Counted from the first letter of the stretch, positions 29,352 through 38,897 are shown. The stretch: DNA of 64,000 bases from Brevundimonas sp. (GCF_030704825.1 NZ_JAUYNX010000022.1:62001-126000); one strand, 5' to 3'. Numbers and translations are program-made. The notes: generated by a model not told the origin, from the letters alone.

Positions 29352-30164
29352 GTGAGCCACGCACACGACAATTCAGCAGCTTCGCCGATCGCGCGCGCCT
29401 TCGTCGAGGCGCGCCGGGCCGGTCGCGCGCTCGGAACCTATCCGGGAGCCCCGCCCGAATCGCTGGACGCCGCCTATGCGGTTCAGGATGACGCCGTCGC
29501 CGCCTGGCCCGACCGGATCGCCGGCTGGAAGCTCGGGCGGATCAATCCGCCGCACGACACGGTTTTCGGGGCCGGCCGTCTGGCGGGACCGATTTTTTCA
29601 AGGAACGTCTGGGCGGCCGGACTGACGCCCACGCGCTTCGGCGTCATCGACGGCGGCTTCGCGGCGGTCGAGGCCGAATATGTCCTGGAGCTGGGCGAGG
29701 CCGCGCCGGATCGCGGCGACTGGACCGCCGAAGCGGTCGCGCCGCTCGTCTCGCGAGTCTTCACGGGAGTGGAGATCGCCGGAAGCCCGTTCGCCGGCAT
29801 CAACGATCATGGCCCGGCCGTCACCGCCTCGGACTTCGGCAACAACGCCGGCCTGATCCTGGGCGACGAGATCGACAACTGGCGCGAGCGCCTGTCCGAT
29901 CTCGCCTGCAGCATGACCATCGACGACGTCGTCGTCGGGCGGGGCGGCGCGGCGTCCATCCCGGGCGGCCCGCTGGACTCCCTGGCCTTCCTGCTGAATC
30001 TTCTGCATCGGCGCGGACGGCGGCTGGAGGCGGGACAATTGGTCTCGACGGGCGCGGCCACCGGCGTGCACGATATCCGCGCCGGTCAGTCGGCCTGGGC
30101 CGACTTCGGGCCGGACGGCCGCATCGGTTGCCTTGCGGTTCCGGCCACGGGAGCGATCATATGA
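29352..30164 (+). CDS. 2-keto-4-pentenoate hydratase-like protein (FAA hydrolase superfamily)
   Basis: A 270-residue protein of the fumarylacetoacetase C-terminal superfamily, closest to 2-keto-4-pentenoate hydratase and 4-oxalocrotonate decarboxylase. Recognisable segments are AGWKLGRINPPHDTVFGAGRLAGPIF, the metal-binding EAEYVLELG, FTGVEIAGSPFAG and the end QSAWADFG. The GTG at 29352 follows GGGAGG. It heads an operon with a TRAP transporter and KdgK and overlaps dctP by 4 bp. A role in uronate breakdown is unclear because the standard Kdu/Kdg path does not need a hydratase; it may act on a side product or another acid taken up by the TRAP system. Confidence 0.8.
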   Translation: MSHAHDNSAASPIARAFVEARRAGRALGTYPGAPPESLDAAYAVQDDAVAAWPDRIAGWKLGRINPPHDTVFGAGRLAGPIFSRNVWAAGLTPTRFGVIDGGFAAVEAEYVLELGEAAPDRGDWTAEAVAPLVSRVFTGVEIAGSPFAGINDHGPAVTASDFGNNAGLILGDEIDNWRERLSDLACSMTIDDVVVGRGGAASIPGGPLDSLAFLLNLLHRRGRRLEAGQLVSTGAATGVHDIRAGQSAWADFGPDGRIGCLAVPATGAII

Positions 30165-31153
30165 GCCTGACCCGTCGCACGCTCGGCATCGCGGGCCTGT
30201 CCGGCCTGGGCCTGGCCTCGTGCGCGCCCCGTCCGGCGCCGGGCGGCCGGACCGTCTTCGACGCCGTGGACGTCCATCCCGGCGACTTCCCCACCGTCGC
30301 CGCCGTCAAATGGATGGGCGAGGAGCTGGGCCGCCTGACCGGAGGCCGCCTCGGCGTCCGCCAGTATCCGTCCGGCCAGCTGGGCTCGGAGGACGACTCC
30401 ATCGGCCTGGCCCGGTTCGGCGCCGTCGACATGTGCCGCGTCGCCGTGGCGGCCCTGAACAACGCCTTTCCCGAAACCCGCCTGCTGGCCCTGCCCTATG
30501 TGTTCCGGTCCGTGGCCCACGTCCGGGCCGTGGTGGACGGCGACATCGGCACCGAACTGCTCAATGTGTTCGAGCATCGCGGTCTGATCGGACTGGCCTA
30601 TTACGACGCGGCCCCGCGCTGCTTCTACAATGTCCGCCACCCGGTCACCGAGCCGGGCCAGCTGCGCGGCCTGAAGATGCGGGCGCCGCAATCGGACATC
30701 TTCCTCGATTCCATCCGGGCGATGGGAGCCAATCCGACGCCCCTGACCTTCGGCGCCGTCTTCTCCTCGCTCCAGACCCATCTGATCGACGGGGCCGAGA
30801 ACAACTGGCCGGCCTACCAGTCCAGCCGTCAGTTCGAGGTCGCGCGGTTCTGGAGCCAGACGGAACACTCCTTTTCGCCGGACGCCCTGCTGATGTCCAA
30901 GGCCAGTTTCGACGCCCTGACCCCGGCCGACCGGGAACTGGTCCGCGACGTGGCGCGCCGGTCGGTGCAGGTCATGCGGGTCGACTGGGACAGGCGCGAG
31001 GCCGAGGCCCGCGCCACGGTGGTCGCCGCCGGGGTGCAGGTCGCCGAGGTGGACAAGGTCGCCTTCGCGGCGACGGTCCGGCCGGTGCTGGACAAATATC
31101 TTGCCGAGCCGCGCCTGCGCGCGCTCCACGAACGGATCGCAGCGGTCGCCTGA
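30161..31153 (+). CDS. TRAP transporter solute-binding protein (DctP family)
   Basis: Binding protein of 330 residues for a tripartite ATP-independent periplasmic transporter. The N-terminus SLTRRTLGIAGLSGLGLASC has a twin-arginine-like pair and a lipobox with the cysteine at residue 21, so it is probably a lipoprotein, perhaps Tat-exported. DctP signatures include the YPSGQLGSEDDSIGLARFGAVDM stretch, PYVFRS, RGLKMRAPQSDIFLDSIRAMGANPTPL (with the solute-binding arginine) and GAENNWPAY. The ligand is probably a galacturonate or glucuronate-type sugar acid by context. The start overlaps the hydratase stop by 4 bp. Confidence 0.92.
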   Translation: MSLTRRTLGIAGLSGLGLASCAPRPAPGGRTVFDAVDVHPGDFPTVAAVKWMGEELGRLTGGRLGVRQYPSGQLGSEDDSIGLARFGAVDMCRVAVAALNNAFPETRLLALPYVFRSVAHVRAVVDGDIGTELLNVFEHRGLIGLAYYDAAPRCFYNVRHPVTEPGQLRGLKMRAPQSDIFLDSIRAMGANPTPLTFGAVFSSLQTHLIDGAENNWPAYQSSRQFEVARFWSQTEHSFSPDALLMSKASFDALTPADRELVRDVARRSVQVMRVDWDRREAEARATVVAAGVQVAEVDKVAFAATVRPVLDKYLAEPRLRALHERIAAVA

Positions 31154-31190
31154 ACGGCCGCGCAAACCCGGCGCTCAAGGGAGGGCCCGA

Positions 31191-31712
31191 ATGTCTGAAC
31201 CCCGACGCGCAAGCGCGCGCGCACTCGACGGCCTCGCCGCCCTGGCCATGGCCCTGGCCGGCGCGGCCCTGGTCGCCATGGCCCTGATCCAGGCGTGGCA
31301 GGTCTTCGCCCGCTATGTGCTCAACGACAGCCCGGGGTGGACCGAGCCCCTGGCCCTGCTGCTGATGAGCTTCGCCGTCATGTTCGGCGCGGCCGTGGCC
31401 GTGCGGCGCGAAACCCATTTCGCCTTCCAGACCTTCCGGGACGCCGCTCCGGGCCCGCTCCAATGGCTGCTCAAATCGATCTCGCGCCTGATCGCCGCGG
31501 TCTCGGGCGCCGGGCTGATGATCCTGGGCGGAACGCTGATGATCGACGAGTGGCCGGTGGCCCTGGCCGGCGCCCCCCTGCCGTCGGGGCTCAAATTCGC
31601 CGGCCTCTGCGTGGGCGGAGCCCTGATCCTGCTGTTCTCGCTCGAGCGGCTGCTGACCGGCGACTATCGCGCGCCCGGGGCGGCGACGGCCCCCGTCGAG
31701 GGCGAGGACTGA
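31191..31712 (+). CDS. TRAP transporter small permease (DctQ family)
   Basis: Inner-membrane protein of 173 residues with four predicted helices. The first ends in ALIQAWQVFARYVLNDSPGWTEPLALLLM, the classic DctQ segment. It partners with the large permease that starts 2 bp after its stop. The ATG at 31191 follows GGGAGGG, a strong ribosome site. Confidence 0.92.
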   Translation: MSEPRRASARALDGLAALAMALAGAALVAMALIQAWQVFARYVLNDSPGWTEPLALLLMSFAVMFGAAVAVRRETHFAFQTFRDAAPGPLQWLLKSISRLIAAVSGAGLMILGGTLMIDEWPVALAGAPLPSGLKFAGLCVGGALILLFSLERLLTGDYRAPGAATAPVEGED

Positions 31713-31714
31713 TC

Positions 31715-32995
31715 ATGGAATACATCATCCTCTTCGGTCTGCTGGCCATCCTTCTGGCCATCGGCGTTCCGGTCGCCTTCTCGCTGCTGGCGGCGACCCT
31801 GGCCACGGTGCTGTATCTGGCCCTGCCCCCCATCGTGGTGTTCCAGCAGATGGGATCCGACATCACCTCGGTGGCCCTGCTGGCCATCCCCCTGTTCATC
31901 TTCACCGGCGAGCTGATGATGAAGGGCGGCCTGTCCGACCGGATGATCGCCCTCGCCTCCTCCATGGTCGGCCATGTGCGCGGCGGGCTGGGCCAGGTGA
32001 CCGTGGTCGGCTCGACCCTGTTCGGCGGGGTCTCGGGCAGCGCCATCGCCGACGTCTCGGCCATCGGCGGCACCATGATCCCGCAGATGCAGAAGCGCGG
32101 CTATGACGCCGACTACGCCGTCAACGTCACCATCTCGGCGGCGCTGGTCGCCCTGCTCGTGCCGCCCTCGCACAACATGATCCTGTACTCGGCCTCGGCC
32201 GGGGGCGGGGTGTCGATCTCGGACCTGTTCGCGGCGGGCATCATCCCGGCCCTGTTGCTGGCCGCGACCCTGATGATCACCGCCTATGTCGTGGCCCGCA
32301 AAAGGGGCTATGCGGCCGAGGCCTTCCCCGGCTTCCGCGCCGTCGCCGTCCGCCTCGTCGCCGCCATCCCCGGCCTGCTGCTGGTCGGCATCATCTTCGG
32401 CGGGATCCGCGCCGGAATCTTCACCGCGGTCGAGAGCGCCTCGATCGCCGTGGTCTACGCCACCGTGGTCACCGGCCTGATCTATCGCCACATGAGCTGG
32501 AGCGCCTTCAAGGCCGCCTGTCTCGGGGCGGCGCGGACCTCGGGGGCAGTGCTGTTCATCATCGGCTGCGCCGGCGCCTTCGGCTGGCTGATGGCGTACA
32601 TGCAGGTGCCGACCATGATGGTCGATCTGCTGCAGACCCTGACCGACAACCCGATCCTGATCCTGCTGCTCATCAACGTCATCCTGCTGATCCTCGGCAC
32701 CTTCATGGACATGGCGCCGCTGATCATCATCTGCACCCCCATCTTCCTGCCGGTGGCCAAGGCCTTCGACGTCGACCCGGTCCAGTTCGGCGTCATCCTG
32801 CTGCTCAACTGCGGCATCGGACTGATTACGCCGCCGGTCGGGTCGGTGCTGTTCGTCGGCAGCGCCATCGCCGGCATCCCCATGACCCGGGCGCTGAAGA
32901 CCATCTGGCCGTTCTGGCTGGCTTGCGCCGGCGTGCTGATGCTGGTCACCTTCATCCCGGCGCTTTCGCTGTGGTTGCCCTCGCTGATGAAATGA
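31715..32995 (+). CDS. TRAP transporter large permease (DctM family)
   Basis: Inner-membrane sodium-dependent transport subunit of 426 residues with about twelve helices. DctM signatures: AIPLFIFTGELMMKGGLSDRMI, STLFGGVSGSAIADVSAIGGTMIPQM, LVPPSHNMILYS, GIFTAVESASIAVVYA and CGIGLITPPVGSVLFVG. It follows the small permease by 2 bp and overlaps the kinase gene by 4 bp (ATGA). It completes a DctPQM importer, probably for uronic acids. Confidence 0.94.
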   Translation: MEYIILFGLLAILLAIGVPVAFSLLAATLATVLYLALPPIVVFQQMGSDITSVALLAIPLFIFTGELMMKGGLSDRMIALASSMVGHVRGGLGQVTVVGSTLFGGVSGSAIADVSAIGGTMIPQMQKRGYDADYAVNVTISAALVALLVPPSHNMILYSASAGGGVSISDLFAAGIIPALLLAATLMITAYVVARKRGYAAEAFPGFRAVAVRLVAAIPGLLLVGIIFGGIRAGIFTAVESASIAVVYATVVTGLIYRHMSWSAFKAACLGAARTSGAVLFIIGCAGAFGWLMAYMQVPTMMVDLLQTLTDNPILILLLINVILLILGTFMDMAPLIIICTPIFLPVAKAFDVDPVQFGVILLLNCGIGLITPPVGSVLFVGSAIAGIPMTRALKTIWPFWLACAGVLMLVTFIPALSLWLPSLMK

Positions 32996-34086
32996 CCGAC
33001 CTGCTGGCCGTTCGACCGGCCGAAGACTGCCGCTGGGATTGCGTCGCCCTGGGCGAGGTCATGCTGCGCCTCGACCCGGGCGAGGGCCGCATCCGCACGG
33101 CCCGGTCCTTCCAGGTCTGGGAGGGCGGCGGCGAGTACAATGTCGCGCGCGGCCTGCGCAAGACCTTCGGGATGCGGACCTCGGTGGTCACCGCCCTGCC
33201 CCGCAACGAGATCGGGGCCCTTGCCGAGGATCTGATCCTGCAGGGCGGGGTGGATACGTCCCACATCCTGTGGCGCGAGGCCGACGGCGTCGGCCGGAAC
33301 ACCCGGATGGGTCTGAATTTCACCGAGCGCGGCTTCGGCGTTCGCGGCGCCCTGGGGGCCTCGGACCGGGCCAATTCCGCCGCCTCGCAGATGCGGCCGG
33401 ACGAGGTCGACTGGGACGCCCTTTTCGGCGGCGAGGGGGTGCGCTGGCTGCACACCGGCGGCATCTTCGCGGCCCTGTCCGAGACCACGGCGGAGACGAC
33501 CCTGGCCGCCATCCGCGCCGCCCGGCGCCACGGCGTCGTGGTCAGCCACGACCTCAACTATCGCGCCAGCCTGTGGTCGAGCCATCCTGACCCGGACGCC
33601 GCCCGGCGGGTGAATCGCGAGATCGCCGAACTGTCCGATGTTCTGGTCGGCGACGAGTACGCCTGGGAGTCCTGCCTCGGCCTCGGCGGCCATGTGGCCC
33701 GGACGGACCCGGCCGACGCCGCGCCCTTCGACGCCCTGGTCGCCCGCGCCGCCGCCGACCTGCCGAACGTCAAGGTCTTCGCCGCCACCCTGCGCGACCC
33801 GGTCTCGGCCTCGGTCAACCGCTGGGGCGCCGTGCTGTGGACGGGCGGAAAGCGCCATGCCGCGCGGCTCCGCGAAATCGCCGTCCTCGACCGGGTCGGC
33901 GGCGGCGACGGCTTCGTCTCGGGCATGGCCTGGGCCTTTCTGCAGGGCCTCGGGCCCCAGACCGCCGTCGACTTCGGCGCGGCCCACGGGGCGCTGGCCA
34001 TGACCACCCCCGGCGACAACGCCATGACCTCGCTGGCCGAGGTCGAGGCGCTGGTGCAGGACCGGGGCGCCGCCGCCATCCGCTAG
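32992..34086 (+). CDS. kdgK: 2-keto-3-deoxygluconate kinase (PfkB family sugar kinase)
   Basis: Ribokinase-type kinase (364 residues) that would phosphorylate 2-keto-3-deoxygluconate from KduD, so it can be cleaved by KDPG aldolase (not in this window). It has the early ALGEVMLRLDPGEGRI and GGGEYNVARGL segments and the C-terminal PfkB signature DRVGGGDGFVSGMAWAFL, with the catalytic Asp in GGGDGF. The ATG at 32992 overlaps the DctM stop. The substrate is inferred from context; other 2-keto-sugars are possible. Confidence 0.85.
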   Translation: MTDLLAVRPAEDCRWDCVALGEVMLRLDPGEGRIRTARSFQVWEGGGEYNVARGLRKTFGMRTSVVTALPRNEIGALAEDLILQGGVDTSHILWREADGVGRNTRMGLNFTERGFGVRGALGASDRANSAASQMRPDEVDWDALFGGEGVRWLHTGGIFAALSETTAETTLAAIRAARRHGVVVSHDLNYRASLWSSHPDPDAARRVNREIAELSDVLVGDEYAWESCLGLGGHVARTDPADAAPFDALVARAAADLPNVKVFAATLRDPVSASVNRWGAVLWTGGKRHAARLREIAVLDRVGGGDGFVSGMAWAFLQGLGPQTAVDFGAAHGALAMTTPGDNAMTSLAEVEALVQDRGAAAIR

Positions 34087-34140
34087 CTGGCGCCACCGCC
34101 CGATCCAGTCCACGCTCGCCTTGATCCATCAGGAGGAACC

Positions 34141-35832
34141 ATGACCGACGACGCCGCCGAACACACCGTCGACCGCAGCGACCGTCTGGTCATCCTGGCC
34201 TCCTCGGTGGGGACGGTGATCGAGTGGTATGACTTCTATCTGTATGGTTCGCTGGCGGCGATCATCACCAGCCAGTTCTTCTCGGGGGTCAACGAGACCA
34301 CCGGCTACATCTTCGCCCTGATGGCCTTCGCCGCCGGCTTCGCGGTGCGGCCGTTCGGAGCGGTGTTCTTCGGCCGGCTGGGCGATCTGTGGGGACGCAA
34401 GAACACCTTTCTGGTGACCATGCTGCTGATGGGTCTGTCGACCTTCGTGGTCGGCCTCCTGCCATCCTACGCCGCCATCGGCGTGGCCGCGCCGGCCATC
34501 CTGATCGCCATGCGGCTGGTCCAGGGTCTGGCGCTGGGCGGGGAGTACGGCGGGGCGGCCACCTATGTCGCCGAGCATGCGCCGCCTGGAAAGCGCGGCT
34601 TCTACACCTCCTTCATCCAGATCACCGCGACCGCCGGCCTGATGCTGAGCCTGCTGGTCATTCTCGGGGTCCGCACGGCGGTGGGCGAAGAGGCGTTCAG
34701 GGATTGGGGCTGGCGCATTCCCTTCCTCGTCTCGATCCTCCTGCTGGGGGTGTCGCTGTGGATCCGGCTCAAGCTGGCCGAGAGCCCGGCCTTCGCCCGC
34801 ATGAAGGCCGAGGGCAAGGGGTCGCGGACGCCGCTCAAGGACAGTTTCGCCCGATGGCCGAACCTGAAGCTGGTGCTGCTGGCGCTGATCGGACTGACGG
34901 CGGGTCAGGCGGTGGTCTGGTACACTGGCCAGTTCTACGCCCTGTTCTTCCTCGAGAAGACGCTGAAGGTCGACGGCCCGCTGGCCAACATCCTGGTCGC
35001 CGTCGCCCTGCTGCTGGCCACGCCCTTCTTCGTCTTCTGGGGCTGGTTGTCGGACAAGGTCGGCCGCAAGCCGATCATCCTGACCGGCTGTCTGCTGGCG
35101 GCCCTGACCTATTTCCCGCTGTTCCACGCCCTGACCGGGGCGGCCAATCCGCAGCTGGCCGCGGCGACCGCCGCCGCGCCGGTCAGCGTCCACGCCGACC
35201 CCGCCGACTGCGCCCTGCAGTTCGATCCGGTGGGCAAGACGGTGTTCGACAGCTCCTGCGACCTGGCCAAGTCGTACCTGGCCAAGGCGGGGGTGACCTA
35301 CGCCAACATCGCCGCCCCGGCGGGCGCCGTGGCCGAGGTCCGCATCGGCGAGGCGGTCGTGACCAGCTTCCACAGCGTCATCGCCGAGGACGTCCGGTTC
35401 GCCTCCATCCCCGGCGACGCCATCAGCCGCGCCGAATTCACGGCCCGCAAGACCGCGTTCGAGGGCCAGCTGGGAGAAGCCCTGACCGCCGCCGGCTATC
35501 CCGCCAGGGCCGACAGCGCCCTGGTGAACAAGCCGCTGGTCGTCGGCATCCTGTTCCTGCTGGTGATGTATGTGACCATGGTCTACGGCCCGATCGCGGC
35601 GGCGCTGGTGGAGATGTTCCCGACCAGCATCCGCTACACCTCCATGTCCCTGCCCTATCACATCGGAAACGGCTGGTTCGGCGGCTTCCTGCCCACCACG
35701 GCCTTCGCCATGGTCGCCGCCACGGGCAACATCTACTACGGCCTGTGGTACCCGGTGGTGGTGGCCCTGGTCACCGTGGCGGTCGGATTCCTGTTCATCC
35801 GCGACCGCAAGGACGTGGACATACACGCCTGA
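34141..35832 (+). CDS. MFS transporter, metabolite:H+ symporter type, with inserted extracytoplasmic loop
   Basis: Inner-membrane carrier of 563 residues, about 120 longer than the common MHS carriers. The N-half has TVIEWYDFYLYG, GRLGDLWGRKNTFL and RLVQGLALGGEYGGAATYVAEHAP, typical of sugar-acid and carboxylate symporters. Between helix 9 and the next helix there is a hydrophilic insert at about residues 332-463, with cysteines at 357 and 373 that could pair outside the membrane. The carrier resumes with LVVGILFLLVMYVTMVYGP. It starts 54 bp after kdgK, so it may be in the same operon and carry uronates or related acids. Confidence 0.9.
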   Translation: MTDDAAEHTVDRSDRLVILASSVGTVIEWYDFYLYGSLAAIITSQFFSGVNETTGYIFALMAFAAGFAVRPFGAVFFGRLGDLWGRKNTFLVTMLLMGLSTFVVGLLPSYAAIGVAAPAILIAMRLVQGLALGGEYGGAATYVAEHAPPGKRGFYTSFIQITATAGLMLSLLVILGVRTAVGEEAFRDWGWRIPFLVSILLLGVSLWIRLKLAESPAFARMKAEGKGSRTPLKDSFARWPNLKLVLLALIGLTAGQAVVWYTGQFYALFFLEKTLKVDGPLANILVAVALLLATPFFVFWGWLSDKVGRKPIILTGCLLAALTYFPLFHALTGAANPQLAAATAAAPVSVHADPADCALQFDPVGKTVFDSSCDLAKSYLAKAGVTYANIAAPAGAVAEVRIGEAVVTSFHSVIAEDVRFASIPGDAISRAEFTARKTAFEGQLGEALTAAGYPARADSALVNKPLVVGILFLLVMYVTMVYGPIAAALVEMFPTSIRYTSMSLPYHIGNGWFGGFLPTTAFAMVAATGNIYYGLWYPVVVALVTVAVGFLFIRDRKDVDIHA

Positions 35833-35862
35833 GACGCCGTCTTCCGGAATCCCGGACCGAGG

Positions 35863-36096
35863 CTAGTTCAGCAGGGAAGAGGCGCTGCGCTTCTCCTCAC
35901 GCCGTGCGTCCGCCTCGCTCTGGGCCTCGTCCATACTGCCGATGGCGGCCGCCATTCGCGCATCCTCGGCCGGACTGCGCCCCGGCCGCAGCACATTGAT
36001 GGCGAGCAACCCGACGACCATCGCGAGGAGCCCGCCAAGGAGGATCCAGGCAAGGAGTGGATTGCTGCGTCTCATCTTGTAGGGGTCTTTCGCCAT
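35863..36096 (-). CDS. Small single-pass membrane protein, unknown function
   Basis: A 77-residue protein with one transmembrane helix (LLAWILLGGLLAMVVGLLAI, about residues 14-33) after a basic start MAKDPYKMRRSN and an acidic/basic tail rich in Ala, Asp, Glu and Arg. No family was recognised. It lies alone on the minus strand between the MFS gene and the nucleotide-sugar genes, and its coding character looks genuine. Confidence 0.65.
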   Translation of the reverse strand: MAKDPYKMRRSNPLLAWILLGGLLAMVVGLLAINVLRPGRSPAEDARMAAAIGSMDEAQSEADARREEKRSASSLLN

Positions 36097-36484
36097 CGGC
36101 AGGCTCCATGTGCCCGGACCTGCCGGCGCGCGGTTCTATCAGAGCGATCCAGCAAAGGCGATGAGGTCGCCCTGCGATGCAGATCGTCAGATTCTGACGA
36201 CGGGGGGCGGCCTGGCGGCGCATGCCGGTTTGAGCGGCGGTTTCAGTGCTGATCGCCGCAACGGCTCCAAGGCCTTGGCCGGCGATCTGCGAGCCGACTC
36301 CTGGGCGGCGATCGCCGCGGTAGTGGGCTCGAACTAACTTTGGAAAGTTGAATTTTCCGCCAGAAGGCATCATCAGCCACCCTGGATCAAACATCCGAGC
36401 GTGGCTTCCCGGGCTCCGAGTCCCATCCTCCAAGGTCGGACGTCCCCAATCCGCGTTAATTCTCATTTAGGTTGTGACCAATCC
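36097..36484. other. 388-bp intergenic region, control region of the epimerase gene
   Basis: No credible gene is seen. AACTTT-GG-AAAGTT at 36336-36349 is a perfect 6-bp dyad, and the sequence from 36330 to 36370 is AT-richer than its surroundings, so a promoter for the epimerase at 36485 is likely here. No terminator was found. Confidence 0.4.
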
Positions 36485-37483
36485 ATGCGATTTCTCGTCA
36501 CCGGCAGCGCCGGCTTCATCGGCTTCCACCTGTGCCGGAGGCTGTTGGCCGAGGGGCACCAGGTCGTCGGGATCGATAATTTCTCCGACTACTATGACGT
36601 CGCCCTCAAACACGCGCGCAACGCCGTGCTGGAGACCCATCACAACGCCTTCAAGGTCGAGCGCCTCAATCTGGAGGATCAGCCGGAGCTGAGCCGGGCC
36701 TGGGAGGCCGCGGCTCCGGACGTCGTCATCCATCTCGCCGCCCAGGCCGGGGTCCGCTACAGCATCGACCACCCGGAAGCCTATGTGTCCTCCAACCTCG
36801 TCGGCACCTTCCATGTGCTTGAGGCGGCCCGGCGATTCCAGCCGAAACACCTGCTGGCCGCCTCGACCAGCTCCGCCTATGGCGCCAACACAGAGATGCC
36901 GTTCCGCGAGACCGACAAGGCCGTCCATCCCCTGACGCTCTACGCCGCCACCAAGAGCGCGACCGAACTCATGGGCCACAGCTACAGCCACCTGTTCGGC
37001 GTGCCGACCACCTTCTTCCGTTTCTTCACCGTCTATGGCCCCTGGGGCCGGCCGGACATGGCGCTGTTCAAATTCACCAAGGCGATCCTGGCCGACGAGG
37101 CTATCGAGGTTTACGGCGAAGGCGAGATGTCGCGGGATTTCACCTTCGTCGACGACCTGGTCGAGGGGATCGTGCGGCTGGCCGGAACCATCCCGGGAAC
37201 CCGGCCGGTCGAAGGCGACACCCTGTCCCCGGTGGCGCCGTTCCGCCTCGTCAACGTCGGCGGGGGCGCGCCAAGCAACCTGATGGACTACATCGGCGAG
37301 CTGGAGAAGGCGCTGGGCCGGGAGGCGAAGAAGACCTTCCTGCCGATGCAGGACGGCGACGTCCGGGCCACTTTCGCCTCGGCCAATCTGCTGGAGGCCC
37401 TGACGGGCTACAAGCCCTCAACCCCGATCTCCGTGGGCGTTCCCGCGTTCGTCGCCTGGTATCGTGAACACTACGGCGCCTGA
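36485..37483 (+). CDS. UDP-glucuronate 4-epimerase (NAD-dependent epimerase/dehydratase)
   Basis: Interconverts UDP-glucuronate and UDP-galacturonate for surface polysaccharide synthesis (LpsL/CapI type). The 332-residue extended SDR has [17 protein letters not shown] at the start, the [15 protein letters not shown] segment characteristic of UDP-glucuronate epimerases, [25 protein letters not shown], the catalytic YAATK, and [20 protein letters not shown] chose the ATG at 36485; an earlier start at 36401 adds residues unlike the family. UDP-glucose dehydrogenase is 109 bp downstream and supplies UDP-glucuronate. Confidence 0.9.
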   Translation: MRFLVTGSAGFIGFHLCRRLLAEGHQVVGIDNFSDYYDVALKHARNAVLETHHNAFKVERLNLEDQPELSRAWEAAAPDVVIHLAAQAGVRYSIDHPEAYVSSNLVGTFHVLEAARRFQPKHLLAASTSSAYGANTEMPFRETDKAVHPLTLYAATKSATELMGHSYSHLFGVPTTFFRFFTVYGPWGRPDMALFKFTKAILADEAIEVYGEGEMSRDFTFVDDLVEGIVRLAGTIPGTRPVEGDTLSPVAPFRLVNVGGGAPSNLMDYIGELEKALGREAKKTFLPMQDGDVRATFASANLLEALTGYKPSTPISVGVPAFVAWYREHYGA

Positions 37484-37592
37484 GCAGAGGGATCGGGTCC
37501 CGATCCTGGTCGCCACCTCGCCCGTTTGTCCGCTGGCCAAGCGCTGAAGCACTCGCTAATCCCGGCCGGATCGAACTGAAGGACGACATTTC

Positions 37593-38897
37593 ATGCGCGT
37601 GGCTATGATCGGCACCGGTTATGTCGGGCTTGTTTCCGGGGCCTGTTTCGCCGACTTCGGCCATGATGTGGTCTGTGTCGACAAGGACCCGTCCAAGATC
37701 GAACGACTTGAGCGGGGCGAGATTCCGATCTTCGAACCGGGCCTGGACGATCTGGTCGCGGCCAATGTGCGCGACGGCCGACTGAGCTTCGCCCTGGACG
37801 GGGCCGAAGCGATCCGCACGGCGGACGCGGTCTTCATCGCAGTCGGCACCCCTTCGCGGCGCGGCGACGGCCACGCCGATCTCTCCTATGTCCACGCCGC
37901 CGCCGAGGAAATCGCTGGCCTGATCGAAGGCTTCACCGTGGTGGTGACGAAGTCGACGGTGCCGGTCGGCACGGGAGATGAGATCGAAGCCATCATCCGC
38001 GCCCGCCGACCCGACGCGGATTTCGCCGTGGTCTCCAACCCCGAATTCCTGCGCGAAGGCGCGGCGATCGAGGACTTCAAGCGGCCCGACCGCGTGGTCG
38101 TCGGCACCGAGGACGCGCGAGCCCAGGCGGTGATGCGCGAGCTGTATCGCCCGCTGAACCTGAACGAGACGCCGATCCTGTTCACCGGCCGGCGCACGTC
38201 GGAGCTGATCAAATACGCCGCCAACGCCTTTCTGGCGATGAAGATCACCTTCATCAACGAGATGGCCGACCTGTGCGAGGCCGTCGGCGCCGATGTGCAG
38301 CAGGTCGCCCGCGGCATCGGCCTGGACAAGCGGATCGGCTCCAAATTCCTGCACGCCGGCCCCGGCTACGGAGGCTCCTGCTTTCCCAAGGACACCCTGG
38401 CCCTGGTGCGCACCGCGACCGATGCCGGGGCGCCGGTGCGGCTGATCGAAACGACCGTTCAGATCAACGACGCGCGAAAGAAGGCCATGGCCGGCAAGGT
38501 AGCCGCGGCCCTCGACGGAAATCTGGCCGGCAAGACGGTGGCCCTGCTGGGTCTGACCTTCAAGCCGAACACCGACGATATGCGCGACGCGCCGTCGCTG
38601 GACGTCGCTCCCGCGCTGATCGCAATGGGCGCGACGGTGCAGGCCTTTGATCCGGAAGGCATGCATGAAGCCTCAAAACTGCTGGACGAGGTCATCTTCA
38701 AGGACGGCCCCTATGAGGCGGTCGAAGGCGCAGACGTGGTGGTGATCCTGACCGAGTGGGATCAGTTCCGGGCGCTGGACCTCGATCGCGTCAAGCTGCT
38801 GGTGCGTCAGCCGGTGATGGTGGATCTGAGGAACGTCTACCGGCCTGAGGACATGCGCGCCCGGGGCTTCCGCTACGCCTCGATCGGCCGGGCCTGA
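37593..38897 (+). CDS. ugd: UDP-glucose 6-dehydrogenase
   Basis: Oxidises UDP-glucose to UDP-glucuronate with two NAD+. The protein has 434 residues, the usual size. The NAD site is MRVAMIGTGYVGLVSGACFADFGH, the substrate loop includes VSNPEFLREGAAIEDFKRPDRVVVG, and the catalytic cysteine is Cys263 in YGGSCFPKDT. The C-terminal domain has LGLTFKPNTDDMRDAPSL. It follows the UDP-glucuronate 4-epimerase, so the pair makes UDP-glucuronate and UDP-galacturonate. Confidence 0.96.
   Translation: MRVAMIGTGYVGLVSGACFADFGHDVVCVDKDPSKIERLERGEIPIFEPGLDDLVAANVRDGRLSFALDGAEAIRTADAVFIAVGTPSRRGDGHADLSYVHAAAEEIAGLIEGFTVVVTKSTVPVGTGDEIEAIIRARRPDADFAVVSNPEFLREGAAIEDFKRPDRVVVGTEDARAQAVMRELYRPLNLNETPILFTGRRTSELIKYAANAFLAMKITFINEMADLCEAVGADVQQVARGIGLDKRIGSKFLHAGPGYGGSCFPKDTLALVRTATDAGAPVRLIETTVQINDARKKAMAGKVAAALDGNLAGKTVALLGLTFKPNTDDMRDAPSLDVAPALIAMGATVQAFDPEGMHEASKLLDEVIFKDGPYEAVEGADVVVILTEWDQFRALDLDRVKLLVRQPVMVDLRNVYRPEDMRARGFRYASIGRA

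Noticed and set aside
36110-36337. Small plus-strand open frame in the gap before the epimerase
   Set aside because: No ribosome site, no homology recognised, and composition like non-coding DNA; it is treated as part of the control region.
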